This document shows positions 1 through 13,066 of a stretch of 64,000 bases of DNA, piece by piece (positions within the stretch are counted from its first letter, which is position 1; every line of letters starts with the position of its first letter). A program made the position numbers and the translations under genes. Origin of the DNA: Kalaharituber pfeilii (Eukaryota > Ascomycota > Pezizomycetes > Pezizales > Pezizaceae); assembly GCA_015179045.1 (NCBI GenBank), contig WHUZ01000038.1:62001-126000 (forward strand). Direction: 5' to 3'. Under the pieces are notes generated by a model. It saw only the letters and a program-made list of their open reading frames with translations, did no database searches and had not been told where the DNA came from.

Positions 1-211
1 TGACCGCCTATCAACCAGGTGAAGGAGCAGCAGAAGCGTCCGAACCGTTAGCATGGCCACGTAGATTCTGCCAGAAGTGGAAGACAAAGAGGGAAGGAGG
101 AAAGGAGGAAAGGGGAGGGGGTAGGTTTTGACGGGGCACGCTGGAATTGGGTAGATTCTCCAACACAGTGTACGTCAACAAGCAGAAGCATTGCCAACGT
201 GTGAAAGATAT

Positions 212-2917
212 TCAGAGTGCCCAGATGTAAAAATAATCGCAGGAAGAGAAAAAAAAAATTACCCCATGACTTGCATCCCCCACAAGATGCACGTATTTGG
301 CCAACGTTCCTCGATTGACCTTCCCCCTCGGAGCTTTCCATTTCTTCAGCCTGGATGCAATCTCTTCGTCACTGACATCCATGTTGATTTGGTTTAACTC
401 GGCGTCGATGGTCACCGTATCACCGTCTGTTCAGAACCGCAGTTTATAGCGCATCGAATTGTCAGTCAAAACCAGAAAAGCCATCAATGTAAGTTGCGTT
501 ATCGTGGCAGCATTTAATGAAATCTGACGGAATTATGTAGGTGAAATGCCGTACCTTGAAGGATGGCAATTGGCCCGCCAACCTGCGCTTCTGGTACTAC
601 ATGTCCAACAATAAAGCCATGGGAGGCTAGTGGCAGATAAACAAGTTAGCTTCGCAGGTCCTTGGTGTTAGAAACACGAACCTCCACTATATCTGCCGTC
701 TGTTATCAGAGCCACGTTCGTGAGACCTGCACCCATCAACGCTGCACTAGTTTTAAGTTGCTCCGGCTATTTGCACATGATTTGTTAGCGTTTCTGTTAA
801 TTACTTCAACGTAGCGTTGATAATTCCCATTGGCTCTCGACCCAGAGCGCCCACCATCACCCCCTGTTTGCTCTTTGTTTTTTCATTATCCAGTCCGTAA
901 AACAACTCTAAGCACAAGAGCCAATCCTGTTTTTCCTTGCTCAGTAGACCACAAACTAGTTGTCACCCATGGCCAGCAGCATCCGCATTTTCCTTTAGGT
1001 AATGCAAGAAAGTGTGAGTGTGTGAAAATTTACCATTCCAGGCCCTCCCTTAGGCCCTTCATACCGCACCACCAAGACTGTGTTTTCACTTGGTTTGATC
1101 TCTCCCTTCTCCAAGCATTTTATCAATTGCTCCTCTTCGTCAAATACCCTCGCGTTTCCAACGAATCTCTTCCCTTCTTTGCCCGTGATTTTAGCAACAG
1201 CTCCACCTGGCGCGAGGTTTCCTTTGAGAATACGAATGTGGCCAGTAGCCTTAAGTGGGTTCGAAATGGGTCTGATGATATCCTGCTTCAAGCCCATAAG
1301 GTCTGGAGCATTAGCCACATTGGCTGCAAGGGTTTTGCCCGTAACTGTGGGAATATTGCCGTTTATGAGGTTCTCCTGAATAAGGTATTTCAAAACAGCC
1401 GGCGTGCCACCGAGTTTGTATAAATCGTACATCATATACTTGCCTGAGGGTTTTAGATCCGCCAGTACAGGGATCTTATCCGCAACACGCTGAAAGTCGT
1501 CGATTGACAGATCTAAATCTGCAGAATGAGATATAGCGAGGAAATGGAGCACGGAATTGGTGCTTCCACCGAGAACCATGGTGAGGACAAGTGCATTTTC
1601 CAGGGACTCCTTGGTGATGAGATCGCGTGGCTTAATGTCTTTCTCCAAGCAAACTTTGATAGCAGCTGCCGCTGCAAGGCACTCACGGCGTTTTGCAGGA
1701 TCCTCGGCGGGGGTAGATGAACTTCCAGGAAGCGTCAAGCCCATTGCCTCTATTGCAGTTGCCATAGTGTTGGCAGTGTACATGCCACCACAACCCCCAG
1801 GGCCAGGACATGCATGGCGGATAACATCATCTAAATCTTCCGTGGTGAGTTTTCCGTACATCAAAGCACCATGCGCTTCAAAGCAGCTTGAGATGTTGAC
1901 CGGTTGTTTCAAGCGTTCAGAGAATCCACCCTTGATAGAGCCACCATAGATCATGCTACATGCCCAAAACGTTAGACTGGCGACAACCGGTACGGCAGAA
2001 ATATCTCAACTGGAGTTTTTCTTTTCTTCGTTTCCTTACATTGATGGTCGGTTATGACGAGCCATTGCCATGATACCTTACAAAATTAGTCACGTGACAG
2101 GTATGGGGGAGTTTCACATATCGCTTACATCCAGGCATGTTTTTGTCACATCCGGGGATGGAGATATTTGCATCGTGGTGCTGGGCGCAGGTTGTTGTCT
2201 CGATGCTGTCGGCAATGATATCCCGGCTCTGGAGGGAGAATCTCATGCCTTAAGCAATGTGAATTCAGCCATTCGGAGGACAATAAGCGGTGAAGTGCAC
2301 CACAAAAGGTGGGTGTTAGGTACCTTGGTTACTCATTGTAATAGCATCACTAACTCCAATTGTATTGAACTGCCAACCAATCATCCCATTCTTTTCGAGG
2401 CCTTCCTTTACGGTCTTGCCCAAATCCAGTACTGTTGGCAGAAAAAATAGTAAGCCAACGAGAGCCGTCTAATGGTCATAGCGTGATTGGTAACTGACAG
2501 TGCATACTATTGGAGCAGAACAGCACCAAATTAGATACATCTTCTCGACAGCAGAAACGGATAGCCCGAGAGGGTGAGAGTTACTTGCAAGGATTCCCTT
2601 CCCACCACACAGAGGCAACTCCTGTAATGAAGAACACATCAGTCAACATCAGGGTCGAGGTGCTCTACAGCAGGAGACTTGATCGGTTGTGGGGGGAAGG
2701 GGAAGGATGCCAGCGTACCAACTTGGGGCTTTGTTCTCATATCGGTCTCGTCCTTGATTCCTGCGGCGTAGAGCATCGCCTGGGCGCCTGGGAACTCGTA
2801 GCCATTGGTGAGGATAGACGAATATCTGTTGAGCATGAGACTGCCATCTGCGTTTTTGGTGCCGTATGGATGGTGCCTGAACTCCAGAAATTTGGAGGTT
2901 TCTTTCTGCTGAGACAT
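212..2917 (-). CDS. ILV3: Dihydroxy-acid dehydratase (ILV3-type), ten exons
   Basis: This enzyme dehydrates 2,3-dihydroxy-isovalerate and 2,3-dihydroxy-3-methylvalerate to the 2-keto acids in valine and isoleucine synthesis, using an Fe-S cluster. I read exons (complement) 2719-2917, 2585-2621, 2499-2506, 2324-2431, 2129-2248, 2040-2076, 1034-1955, 682-766, 555-626 and 212-426, all with GT-AG borders. They sum to 1803 nt, or 600 residues. The three cluster cysteines are in GNPCNMH, CDKNMPG and CPGPGGCGG, and the C-terminal half has [13 protein letters not shown] and VGHVVPEA. Exon 3 is only 8 nt. The frame stays open upstream of the chosen ATG, into a Pro-rich C-run region, but has no earlier ATG, so a transit-peptide exon may be missed. 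After the conserved DASHG the C-terminus runs through a T9 tract into a 14-residue unusual tail. Fungi often carry several DHAD paralogues, and which one this is cannot be told here. Confidence 0.93.
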
Positions 2918-5900
2918 TTGGGGAGGAGCTGTGGTTCGGGGTTGGTGCGTGGCTTGCTTCTGGCGGGAAGGCGGAGACGGGAGGAGTAGCTGGTTTTGGG
3001 GGGTTTGGGGGGGGGTTTGGGGGGGTGTAGGGCAGCTGAGGCGGGCGGAGGGTGAGGGGAGGGGGGTGGGGGGGGGGGGGGGGGGTGGCTGCTACAGATA
3101 TACTGGGTGGCTCGTCTGGCGGCGCCACAGTGGGCAGGTGGGGGAGGGGCAAGGAGGGGCACGCAGGCGAGCGCGAGCGGCCACAGGCTGCCGGGCGCAG
3201 GAGGAGGCCACGCGGAGGATCGGCCCTGCGACCCCACTTCCCAGCTGCCGCACAGCGCGCCCGCGCGCCCCTCCCCGCCGCCGCCCCTCCTCTGCCCTAC
3301 CCTCCTCCCCACTTCCCCGCCCCCGTCGCGCATTCCGACCTGCCCGGCTAAGCTGGCCTTGTCTTGCTTGTAGATGAGGCCAGTACCCCAGAAAAAGGCC
3401 GTTGCAGCTCCGGGATAGCGCCTGCCCCCCCCCCACCCCCCCCAAACCTCCAGCTCCCAATGCGCTTTCGCATCAGCCAGGTGCTTATCCGACCGCTTTA
3501 GCCGCCCGGCACCGTGCCTGGTCTCCCTGGGCTGATCCCCTCCCGGTGCCGCGCGTGATGTACAGCACAGACATGTTCATTTGCATTTGTATGTGAGAGC
3601 TATTTTGCTTGCTTGTATACGTACCGCTCGCCGGCACTGCAGCAGTCGTCCCGCGTCCTGCATCCTCCGCCAACGCCCCCCCAATTGCCCACACAAGTGA
3701 TCATAATTGTGGTGAGGGAAAAAAAAATACGGTGCGGCTGCTGCGGGCTGGGTGCAAATGAGGGCCCCGCTCTGGCCTTACTATAATTATACTTACTCAC
3801 AATGGGCAGTTAAGTAGAGAAGTATGTAATAATAAAGTACTTAATGTACTCACCAGCGGTGCTTCACAGATACAGCACCAAGACTCACTTCAAACCTCAC
3901 CACTTTGTGATGCAGCAAACTGTCAGGACCAGTATCTGAGCAATAATGTCCGTTCCCATTACTCTCACCAACTGGCCAACTGCGCCAATTCGCTCCTATT
4001 AAATACTTGAACCCCCCCCCCCCCCCCCCCCAACGATCGACGAGGCTCGGGTTCAACTATTTTCAACAACATACCTTGCCCAGCTAGTTAAAATTGAAAT
4101 CGGGCGTTATCGATAAGGCATGGACCACCATATACCAATGGAATTCCTCTTAGGCCCTCCCGGGTAATTCCCCCCCGCTTTCAATTCATCCGTAGTCTGT
4201 CTTCATGATCACAATTGTGATAGAAAATCAACTAGAAAACATTACAGAATTGAAAAGCATGCACATTATATCCTTTACTACGCCGATGTGGCTTGCCCGA
4301 TTGAGTCGGTCCCGCTATGCTCTAATTTTTGAGATGCAGTGATGGCAGAATGCTCGCATTAGAAACCTGGCCACAGAGATGACCAGATTATCTGAAGTAG
4401 CTCCGCTCAGAAAAAGCAATGACTGAGGTACTAGTGACAAGATGGCCCTTCCATACTTCAGAGAGCTCATGTAAGCATCGCTCACGATTACGAATCTCTG
4501 TAAAATCTCCGTTCGGGAAGACGGCTGTCGCTCCTTCTCCTCTTTTCAGATGTTAAGGTTACCTCCGGTATGGCATTGCGTGAGTTTACCGAGTACATAA
4601 TGTTATAGTGTCTCTTGATCGTATCAAGGTGCCCCAATAACCGACATGCGCTTGCGGAATTAATGTCTCATATGCCATCTCATTGGAGGCGGGCACCGGC
4701 CGGGATGAATTGAGGTGCATGTCGATGGTATGATGGGAGCAAGGATTCCTGATGGGAGGTGGGGATGTGAATTCTTTGAAAAAGCCCGCTTCTTACTCGC
4801 CAGAGCATCTCACCGAGCCGGGGTGCCTTGGAGCTTCCCTGCGGGCCATGTTGCAATTCGTCAGGGCCCCGGCCTGCGGAGGGCATCACTAATGGGCATT
4901 GCTCTAGCAGATGCACTTAAGCTTGCATACAGGTTGTGATGCTCTGCATGGAATTTTGTGATCACCACCACCATAACTTTACGTGCGTGATGCCGTACAT
5001 CCTACAGCTCGGGAAATGCATCACCGAGTGCAGTCACGGGATCAGCATAATCACGATTGGCTCTTGCCTGTGGTACCGCAGAAGTACAAGGACAAGACCC
5101 CAGTCCCCGCTCACTCCTGATTGACATCCTAACTGCACCATCGAACGTACTAGGCCCGCACTGGCCAAATATCTGTGGGGTATGCTAACCTCATGGGCTT
5201 ACCGGTTGGTCTAGCCGCTCTTGGGAGCCGATATCCTAAAAGGGAAGTACTTTTACCGCATGAAACAGGATCTCCACAGTGGATGAAGTTCGATTTCTTG
5301 CATGCTGATCTAGCAAAACTCGCTACACTCTCTGTGCCTGCGTCGATATATGTAATCACCCGGAGGCCCTCATTTTGCATATCTTGGCTTTCTGTGGCGC
5401 TGTCAACGACATTCTAAATGAGTGAAGTCCCCTGCCAAGATGAATAACCAGGTATCCGGAACTCTTGTGGGATACCATACTCCCTGTGCATGGAGGTCCC
5501 GAGGATATGGGGCAGGTGTATATGAATGCACGCATGTATGTGAGTTACTGTGCATAGATTCACGCTGATCTCTGTACTGACACACTCGATACAGAATAGC
5601 CTCTGTCTAGAGCCGCAGAGAAAAAAAATAAATAAAAAACAGAGAGTTATATATAAAGCCTACCAATGGGGCCGATGCCGTTGCTCAAATATAGAGGAAC
5701 GTCACCTTGCAGGAAGTCACGTTGGAGTTACAATTCTTGTGCTGAAACCGTGTCAAGTTCAACATTCATATATTTCCTGCTCCGTCGGATAGCAACGGGT
5801 GGTATTACGGTAATATTCTGAACAAAGACCCCATATAATGGTAGACTGTTTCGTCTCTCTGACGGCATGAATTCTCTGATAAATCTATTGAAGGTTTCCT

Positions 5901-8900
5901 GAAGGTGAGTTTCCGGCATTATCCGTGCTTGGGGTCCCATCTTCTCACATATCACTAACTGTTTAGTATTCAGGTGACCAGCCCATCTCCCATTGGGCCA
6001 TGATTAAGACTACTTGCGGAATTTGATTGATGCCTTCACTGGAAGCTTCCTGCACTAGTGAAATGATCGAGGGGATAGTTGCCCGTACACCATCACCTAT
6101 TCCTACAGAAACGACCATTATTCGTATCATAGCCTATTTGTGATTGCTATGTAGCTTTGAGGGCTACTGAACTCCAATATCGATACCTGAAGGAGGATTC
6201 TGTCATCTCATGATCAGTAAATCATGGCTTGGGGCATACACGAGTGGTGTAAACCTTGTCAATAGACCTCATTAAGTGAAGACTGGGAGATTTGGGTATG
6301 AGCTACCATGGACAATAGTGAAGGCATGTGTATAAAGGACTATGTTAAGATACTGCTCAGCTGATCCTATCACGAAATAGATGTTGTTGCAACATTACAT
6401 TACATATTCGAAGACATTTTTGGTCGGTTCAGGGTAATGCTTGCAAATCCTGCGAACTTGGGTCCCTATGAATTCTTCTTTGCAAAATATCCTACGTGAT
6501 CAAATGGCCACTCAACCAGATGATGATCTATAGCATCTGCATCTGTTCGGCTGCTATTCATTATGAAGAGCTTGTAAATGGGTCGCATTCTAGGTTCTGA
6601 TGGGAACAGCTGCAAATCCTACTATGTTTCAGTAATCAAGGAAACCAGCTACCAGGCATTTTCAGACCAATACCAGCAGCTCCAGGTGACTTGGCGAAAG
6701 TTTAAATCAATCGCTACATTAGAGGTTTCAATTACACTGGCCTACATTCGCACGCTGATAATGCGAATACAGTATTTACTAATGACTCAACGGATTGTTC
6801 ACATGAGACTAGCCCACTTTTTATGGAAAGGTTAATTCTTTATTCAGTGTAGTAGCTTAGACTGAGCGATCTTGGACGGCCTGTGGCCGAGTTAGGCATA
6901 ATAACAAGCCGATAAGGCATGGCTATTAGTCTATTTATATGCTCATTAGTATTCTCACTACAAAAACTTATTCACTGCCAGAAGCTTTCAATTGAAAATA
7001 CTAAACCTGGACTTCTGAAGCACACTGGTGAGCAAAAATGCATACTAGACTTTAGCCGGTTCAGATGAGTGACGAATTGCTCAAAAGTGCATCTCGAAGT
7101 CCCAAGCATGCCAATACAAAATTGCCTTAAATATGGATGAAGATGGGCATGGCTACGCTGGAAAATTCGTCCTTGTTGTTATTACGAACACTACGATATG
7201 GGTATATGGCTGTACCTGAAAAGGTACTTCTCCACTCCTGTAATGTGCATGTGCTTACATATCTATGCAAAGAAATTCTTTCAGTACCCTCCAGTATGTG
7301 TGGCAGGCCAGGCCTCGAAAGAAGCTCACACGCTATCTGAAGGATGGCATTCGCTGGCCTTACATTGCATTGTTTACAACTACAAAGTACATGGCGGTTT
7401 CGAGATGTACATGGTTAGGTCATCGCAAGTGCCACTTGGACGCAGTGTGATGAATTCGAGCATGCTTGTGTAAAAAGCACATACTAGTACAGTCACTTGT
7501 ACGAGATTAAGTTAATGTATGGAACATGTCAGACTAATTCAAGATTGTATACATGCATATAGTCTGGTTGATGTGTTTACGCATGTGGTTGCATACTTTT
7601 AATTACCGCTACATCTAAATAGGTACTTAAACATGCTCGTTACGTTTACGATCTCCGCTTCTGATCGGTAATCACATCTAGATTCCTACTCTGATCTGGG
7701 AAGCAGTGGATGTTTGCCTGCGGTAGTCTGGTTGGTGCCTGATGGGCTAACCGCTTCGATGCAGAGCTGCTTAGCCTCCAGTCTCCACTTGGCCTCACAC
7801 TTCGGGTCTGGCAGCCTCAATTTTGACAACCACCCAACCATCACATCCTAGTGCCATTACTCTCATGCCATATTGTCATTCAACCCTGGCCCTTGTCTGC
7901 TCGCTTAGTCAATCCCGCAGACCAGAAACCTAAAGCACCGGTTATGCGTAGGGAGCGTCGGCAAGGCTTGTGAGCCAATTGTAACGCAACGTGGGGCACC
8001 GATAAAGTTTTGTGGATTGTTGTGTGACATGAAGCAACGTTCTTCTCGAAACAAGCTGCAGCTTCGGTCCAACTGGCTTGTAACCCAAGCCATCCGTCTT
8101 CACCGTTTGTTTGAATTTCCGATCACATAAAATCGCAGCTCACCTACCCAATCAGGAAATCACTGTTGCAATACTCACGAGAAGATTTCTGCACACCAGC
8201 CGCGCTGCGCCTGTCCACACTGAGCTGTATTCAGTTTCCTGCAATCCTCCCCCTCTCCTCCCCTCACGGACTTCCTACTGTTTCCCTTCTGCCTTTTTGA
8301 GCAAGTACCTGTATCAATACCCTAGCTAGCATCATGTCCTCTTGATACCCCGGGTACCTTTCTCTCATATATTTCCTCTCATCTCACCCACATTCTCAGA
8401 TTGTGTGAACCCCCTGAGCTCTAGCCTTTTCACCTTGGATGATGTAATGGTAAGAAATAGATTACTCAATTGATTATTTTATATTAATGAGGGGATAATT
8501 GAAAAAGACACCTTCACGCCCTTTCACCTGCTTGGAGAAGGACAGCCCTCCTCGAGCAAGCTGCAAATTTAACGTCAATCTCCCCCTTCCATGCAGTCTT
8601 TCGACGATTGCTCTTGTTGTCCTTCCTTGCTGGTATCATTTCCACCATCAGTGGGAGAATGCGCTCGATGATACCGGTTTTCACAGGATATTGTGATTGC
8701 TTGTGATAGCTCGGAGATAGCTATTGATACGCAACCCGGCCTAGTGGGAATTGAGTTTATCTGCCCAGACTTTGAATATAGTTCTCCCCGTGTTTTTGGC
8801 GACTGGTAAAATAAGGTTAATTTGACATCAAGAACTTTGACGGAATACTCACAAGAGCACTAGTATTTCGTTGTATTTGATATATATGGGGGGTGTTGAG

Positions 8901-9932
8901 TTAGCTTTCGTGAGTGCATGCCATGTTGTCGGCCTATCTTCGAAGCGGGATTACTCATGCGGATGTCTGCGAATTATGATATTCTCCGCCCTGGCTGTGT
9001 CGGCCTGTTCCAGCGCGCTCCAGTGTGGCGTAGATTACTTGACTGCCTGCACGCGCTGCGTCGAATGATGGAGCACGCTCATAGGAGATCTCGCGAGCAG
9101 GACGGCAGGGCGACATTACGACATCACATGACGCTGCGCTGCTTCCAAATGGCATGGCAGGGCATGGCATGGCACTTGGTATGCGATGCTGCCCAGAGCA
9201 CCACCGCCAGGCCGCCCGCTTCCTCGCAGCAGCCGCAGGCCTCAGCTTCGATTCTCCCGCGTCTCCGCTCGCGCTCGTTGGTGGACGCCTGGTATCGCAG
9301 GCGCCGCACTCCCATTGCCAGACACATACTTGCATATCACTTGCGTGCGCACCTTGCACGCACGCACATTGCTGCATTCGCACAACCCGCCCGCATACCT
9401 CATAGGCACGCCTGGTGCGAGTGGGCACTTCCCCTCCCCCTCCGCACGCCATCAGCCACGCAGAGCCAGACGCAGCGCTCAATCGCTCCCACGCAGCACC
9501 GACGCCTGCGCCCCTCAGCTGCCCGCCGCAACATCTGGTGCTGGGCGAAGCTCTGTCTACGCCCGCCCGAGCCTCGAGGGGCCGGCACTTACCCGCGCGG
9601 TGCCCGCTGCCGCGGACTCTCGTATTCTGCTACTGTCAGCCCTTTGTTTGCCCGCTCAGAGACACGTTTTGTCCAGCCACTCGCCCGATCCTCTACGGCT
9701 TCGCTGTTCCAAGAAAAGAACATTTGTCCGTCCCCCTCCCCCATTCGATAATCGTACTTATATTGACTGGCACACTAGTACTTGCTCTAACTCTTGCATA
9801 CCCAGGAAACATATAATTTAAATAAGGATTTCCAAAAAAAAAAAAAGAAAAAAAGAAAAAAAAAAAAGCAGGAAAAGAAAAGCGGAGCGTAGTATCCGCG
9901 CAAGGTCCAATCCAACCCTTGTCTCGCCCTGC
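2918..9932. other. Gene-poor region with GC-rich low-complexity blocks
   Basis: No convincing conserved gene was found in this 7-kb stretch. At 3000-3460 a G/C-rich block with long G and C runs lies upstream of the dehydratase gene and probably holds its promoter and 5' UTR. A C17 run lies near 4013-4031. The segment 4680-5420 is GC-richer with short open frames in both directions, but none is recognisable. The segment 5728-6118 has coding-like sequence on the minus strand (separate entry). From 6200 to 8900 the DNA is AT-rich with no ORF above about 90 codons. From 9100 to 9780 it is GC-rich, with a short ATGGC tandem repeat at 9150-9176. Confidence 0.6.
5728..6118 (-). pseudogene. Unrecognised coding-like remnant
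   Basis: On the minus strand an ATG at 6118 opens a frame of about 47 sensible codons ending near 5975. The neighbouring frame 5728-5955 then gives 75 more codons of non-repetitive, protein-like sequence. The two parts would need an intron or a frame shift to join, and a CTAAAC-AG acceptor-like string sits between them near 5965. I do not recognise a family. It may be the remains of a fungal gene or a small species-specific gene. Confidence is low because no conserved motif supports it. Confidence 0.22.
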
Positions 9933-9995
9933 GTGCTCTCTTGGTTTGTTGGTCGCCCTGTCGCCCCAGCTCCAGCGCCCGTCTTCCTGTTAAAT

Positions 9996-12147
9996 ATGGA
10001 AGTGCCGACCACCTCAAATGCGCAAATTGTCCCCTTCGTTCCGTTCCCTCTCACGGCGATAGTAATAGTGTCAGCCGCAGTAGCCTTACTGGCATTCCCA
10101 CTTGTTTCAACAACTACGGGAGTATTTGTGGATCTTGTCCACAGGCATAAAGTCATGGCTGCCACTATCTGCAGTGCTATCCCGTTGATTGCGGCATACT
10201 TCAAGTCCTCGAAGTCAAATACACCAAATATGCTCGCTGGATCTGGAGGAAGCTCGCGAGAGTCAATGACTGGTGAGAGGAAGCCGGAGTCGGAAAAGAA
10301 GCGTACCTCGGTAGGCTCCAGTACTAGCGGTATGTAACTGTTTTGAGGTATTTCATCTTTTTGGGCGCAATACTAATTGGACATGCTCTATCAGACACTT
10401 TGGCTACGAATACTTCTCTGGTGCGGAAGCATAGCTTCACCATTCCTGTCACTACAGATGACTTCTCATATCCCTCAATTCGAGTTTTCCACCGGGAACA
10501 TTCTAAAGCACAGAAACTTGGCCGGAGCCTACCTCTACTAGTTTTCATCCACGGTTAGTTGTCTTACCACTTTATTTAGCTTGGTGTTCCCTTGAATTGT
10601 GCGTCATGAATTTATTAGGTTACTTGTTTATTGCTAATTGGAGTGAGTTTCAGGTCTTGGTGGTCAACTTGCGCAATATCAATTTATGCTTGAATATTTT
10701 GTTCACATATCTCATACCCTTGCCATTGACCTGCCGGGATGTGGTGGATCTGAATTTGGTCCAAGCGATTGGAAAGCCTATACGACGGAATCCCTTTGCA
10801 AGCTCATCTCTGTCATTGTACAGCAACATCTTCAAGAAGGGCAAAAGATTGTTCTCATCGGTCATTCGATGGGCTGTGGCCTTGCAGCTACTTTAGCAAC
10901 AAGGGGTGGACTCCTGCATGATGCATGCGTAGGCCTTGTGGCAATCTGCCCCAAGGCAGACATGTCAGACCGGGAAAGGAGCAAGCTTTCAACGGCATTA
11001 AAATTGGGCAATATCGGGTTCGATATTTTCCGTTTGATCGACCGTTGGGGCGGGATTGACTCCAAGTCTGTCACGAGATTTGTTGGAAAACAAGCGTCTT
11101 TAAATGTCAAAGAAATGCAATTAACCTTCAACAAGCAGAGCAGGACGCCGGTCTGGAGGCGAATGGCAAAAGGGTTGACTCTACCCACCCGGGCACAGTG
11201 GGCAGATATTGATTGTCCGGTTTACCTTCTAGCAGGGTCAGAAGATGCAGTGACTCCACCATCAGAGCTGGAGAAAATCTACCATTGGCTCACAGAGAGA
11301 CACTCCGAAGGGCAGCGCATTGAAGAGGGAATGGCACCCAAACAAGCAGTGATCAAACGTTGTGTCATTCCAGGCGCCGGGCATAGCGTCATCTATGAAT
11401 CTCAACATGTCGTGAACGGACTCGTTAATGACTTTTTGTCACATCATGTCGACGAAGTACTTAACCTCGCGTGGCAGCTAAACGTCTTGAAAGAAGATAA
11501 ATGGATGTTGAAAAATATGGAGAAGTGGATGAAAATCCAATCCGTAAGCCCTAGGGTTGGGAAAAGTCAACTCCGAGCCATGAAGGTAAAAATCTGTCTG
11601 TAGTCCTGCATTAATGTAACTTTGCGACTGACTAGGCAACAGACTTTAAGACAGAATGATGAAGAGCATAGCCCGACATTCTTCTCCGAGAAGTATCCTG
11701 ATATTGCTCATGTGATTGATATTTCTCATGAGCAACCTCCATACGATCCTGAGACATTTGGTCCAAATGTTGAGTATCACAAGTGTAAGTGATGTCTATG
11801 CAAGCTAAGTAAGTGTCAGACACTGACGAACAGTAGTTGCAACCGTGAGCAAGATACCACCGACAGCTGACGAGGTTGCTCGATTCATTGCACTTGTTGA
11901 TGAACTTCATACCAAGCTTCCAGAACCAAAGGGACAATATAGCATTGCTTGCCATTGCCATTACGGTTTCAACCGCACAGGCTTTTTCTTGTGCTGCTAC
12001 TTGATTGAGAGGTTGGGGTATGATGTTGCAGACGCGCTTGATGAATTCAAAAAGGCCAGAGCGCCTGGTATCAGACATCCGCACTTCATCACCGAACTGT
12101 TTGAGCGTTATGCTTGCCCGGGCCTTAGAAGGCCATCTATTAGCTGA
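9996..12147 (+). CDS. Alpha/beta hydrolase fused to a dual-specificity-type phosphatase
   Basis: Two enzymes are fused in one protein. Exons are 9996-10329, 10395-10553, 10654-11585, 11643-11784 and 11834-12147 (1881 nt, 626 residues). An in-frame ATG-less extension back to 9933 is possible through an alternative start. The N-terminal 110 residues carry two hydrophobic stretches, so membrane anchoring is likely. Residues about 130-440 form an alpha/beta hydrolase with the oxyanion-side FIHGLGG, the nucleophile elbow GHSMG, an acid in GSEDAVTP and a histidine in GAGHS. The C-terminal 150 residues hold HCHYGFNRTG, the Cys-x5-Arg signature of dual-specificity and RNA-triphosphatase-type phosphatases. 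The last acceptor is ambiguous (CAG or CAGTAG, 3 nt apart). Substrates are unknown. The single continuous splice model makes a true fusion likely. Confidence 0.82.
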
Positions 12148-13066
12148 TTCTAACTGTGAATCTTTTTGATCTTTCTCTTCTCCATTTCAATATCTTCTAA
12201 TTTAACTTTCCGTATGTAATGGGTTATTAGATGGTCCTATTTTTGGTTTGCTTCCGTGGAACTGTTTCTCTATCTATCCACTGTTTTCATCTCTGGTTGC
12301 CGGCGGTTTTGGGTTCTTGGTTTTCATAGCGTCGTCGTTACTCATTTCGCCATTGCACTTTTTTTACCCTCACTCGGCAACGGTTTGCTATATGATTATT
12401 TGGTTTTGGGCTGGGTCTAGGTTCGAAGGGCGAGGCGGCGTTCCGCACACATACGGTACTTTTTGCATTGCTCCGGGATCAAATATTGCATGGTTTTTTT
12501 CACAAGTTGATTCGTTTTTAATTGATTCAATTTATTTTCATGGCACTCTGTAATATAGGAAAGCATACCCAGGGATAATCCATTCTGCCTACAACTTTTC
12601 ATGAGCAAGATAGTTGATATTTAACTGGACGAGATATTTGGCATCTGACAGGGGTATGTGACTACCGGATTAGATGTATTTGGAAGTTTGATGAGGTTTA
12701 AGAGGCTAGTCTTTAACCACACGCTAGTTCTCTGAACTACTTAGTCTCATACCAAATGGAGTTGTAGCATTGCAGTCTAAATGCACTCAGGATGTGGCGT
12801 GAAAATGTGGCTGAGTCAGGGTTAGCCCTGATATGCTGAGCTACAACGCGCACAACCCTTACAACATCCTACTGTTCGCAGAGGGAAATTTACGATTGAC
12901 GACGAAGACGATTATCTACGCCAAAGCCAGCTAACGCATCCAGCACCGCCTCTCGCCAATTTTCCCCATCATCTCTACACAAGTACGCTCGGTATCTCCG
13001 AAATTGCTTAAACTTACGAATTCCAAATAATCGAAAGCTAATTGCTGCAAAAATAGACAACCCAAC
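12148..13066. other. Intergenic region between the hydrolase-phosphatase and eS19
   Basis: This is AT-rich non-coding sequence containing the 3' end of the upstream gene and the promoter of the eS19 gene. A moderately hydrophobic open frame at 12248-12553 has no recognisable motif and is probably chance. Confidence 0.55.

Noticed and set aside
2649..3460. Long Pro/Arg/Gly-rich frames on both strands
   Set aside because: They arise from C and G runs and overlap the first exon of the dehydratase in other frames.
8918..9821. Overlapping long open frames in a GC-rich block on both strands
   Set aside because: They have no conserved motif, biased composition and overlap each other in several frames. 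The block is more simply the promoter and leader region of the hydrolase-phosphatase gene.
12248..12553. Hydrophobic 101-codon frame after the hydrolase-phosphatase gene
   Set aside because: It has no motif, T-rich composition and lies in a 3' flank; hydrophobicity follows from T richness.
12660..12850. Possible tRNA-like sequence
   Set aside because: No B-box (GGTTCGANTCC) or cloverleaf was found. No convincing tRNA was seen anywhere in the window.
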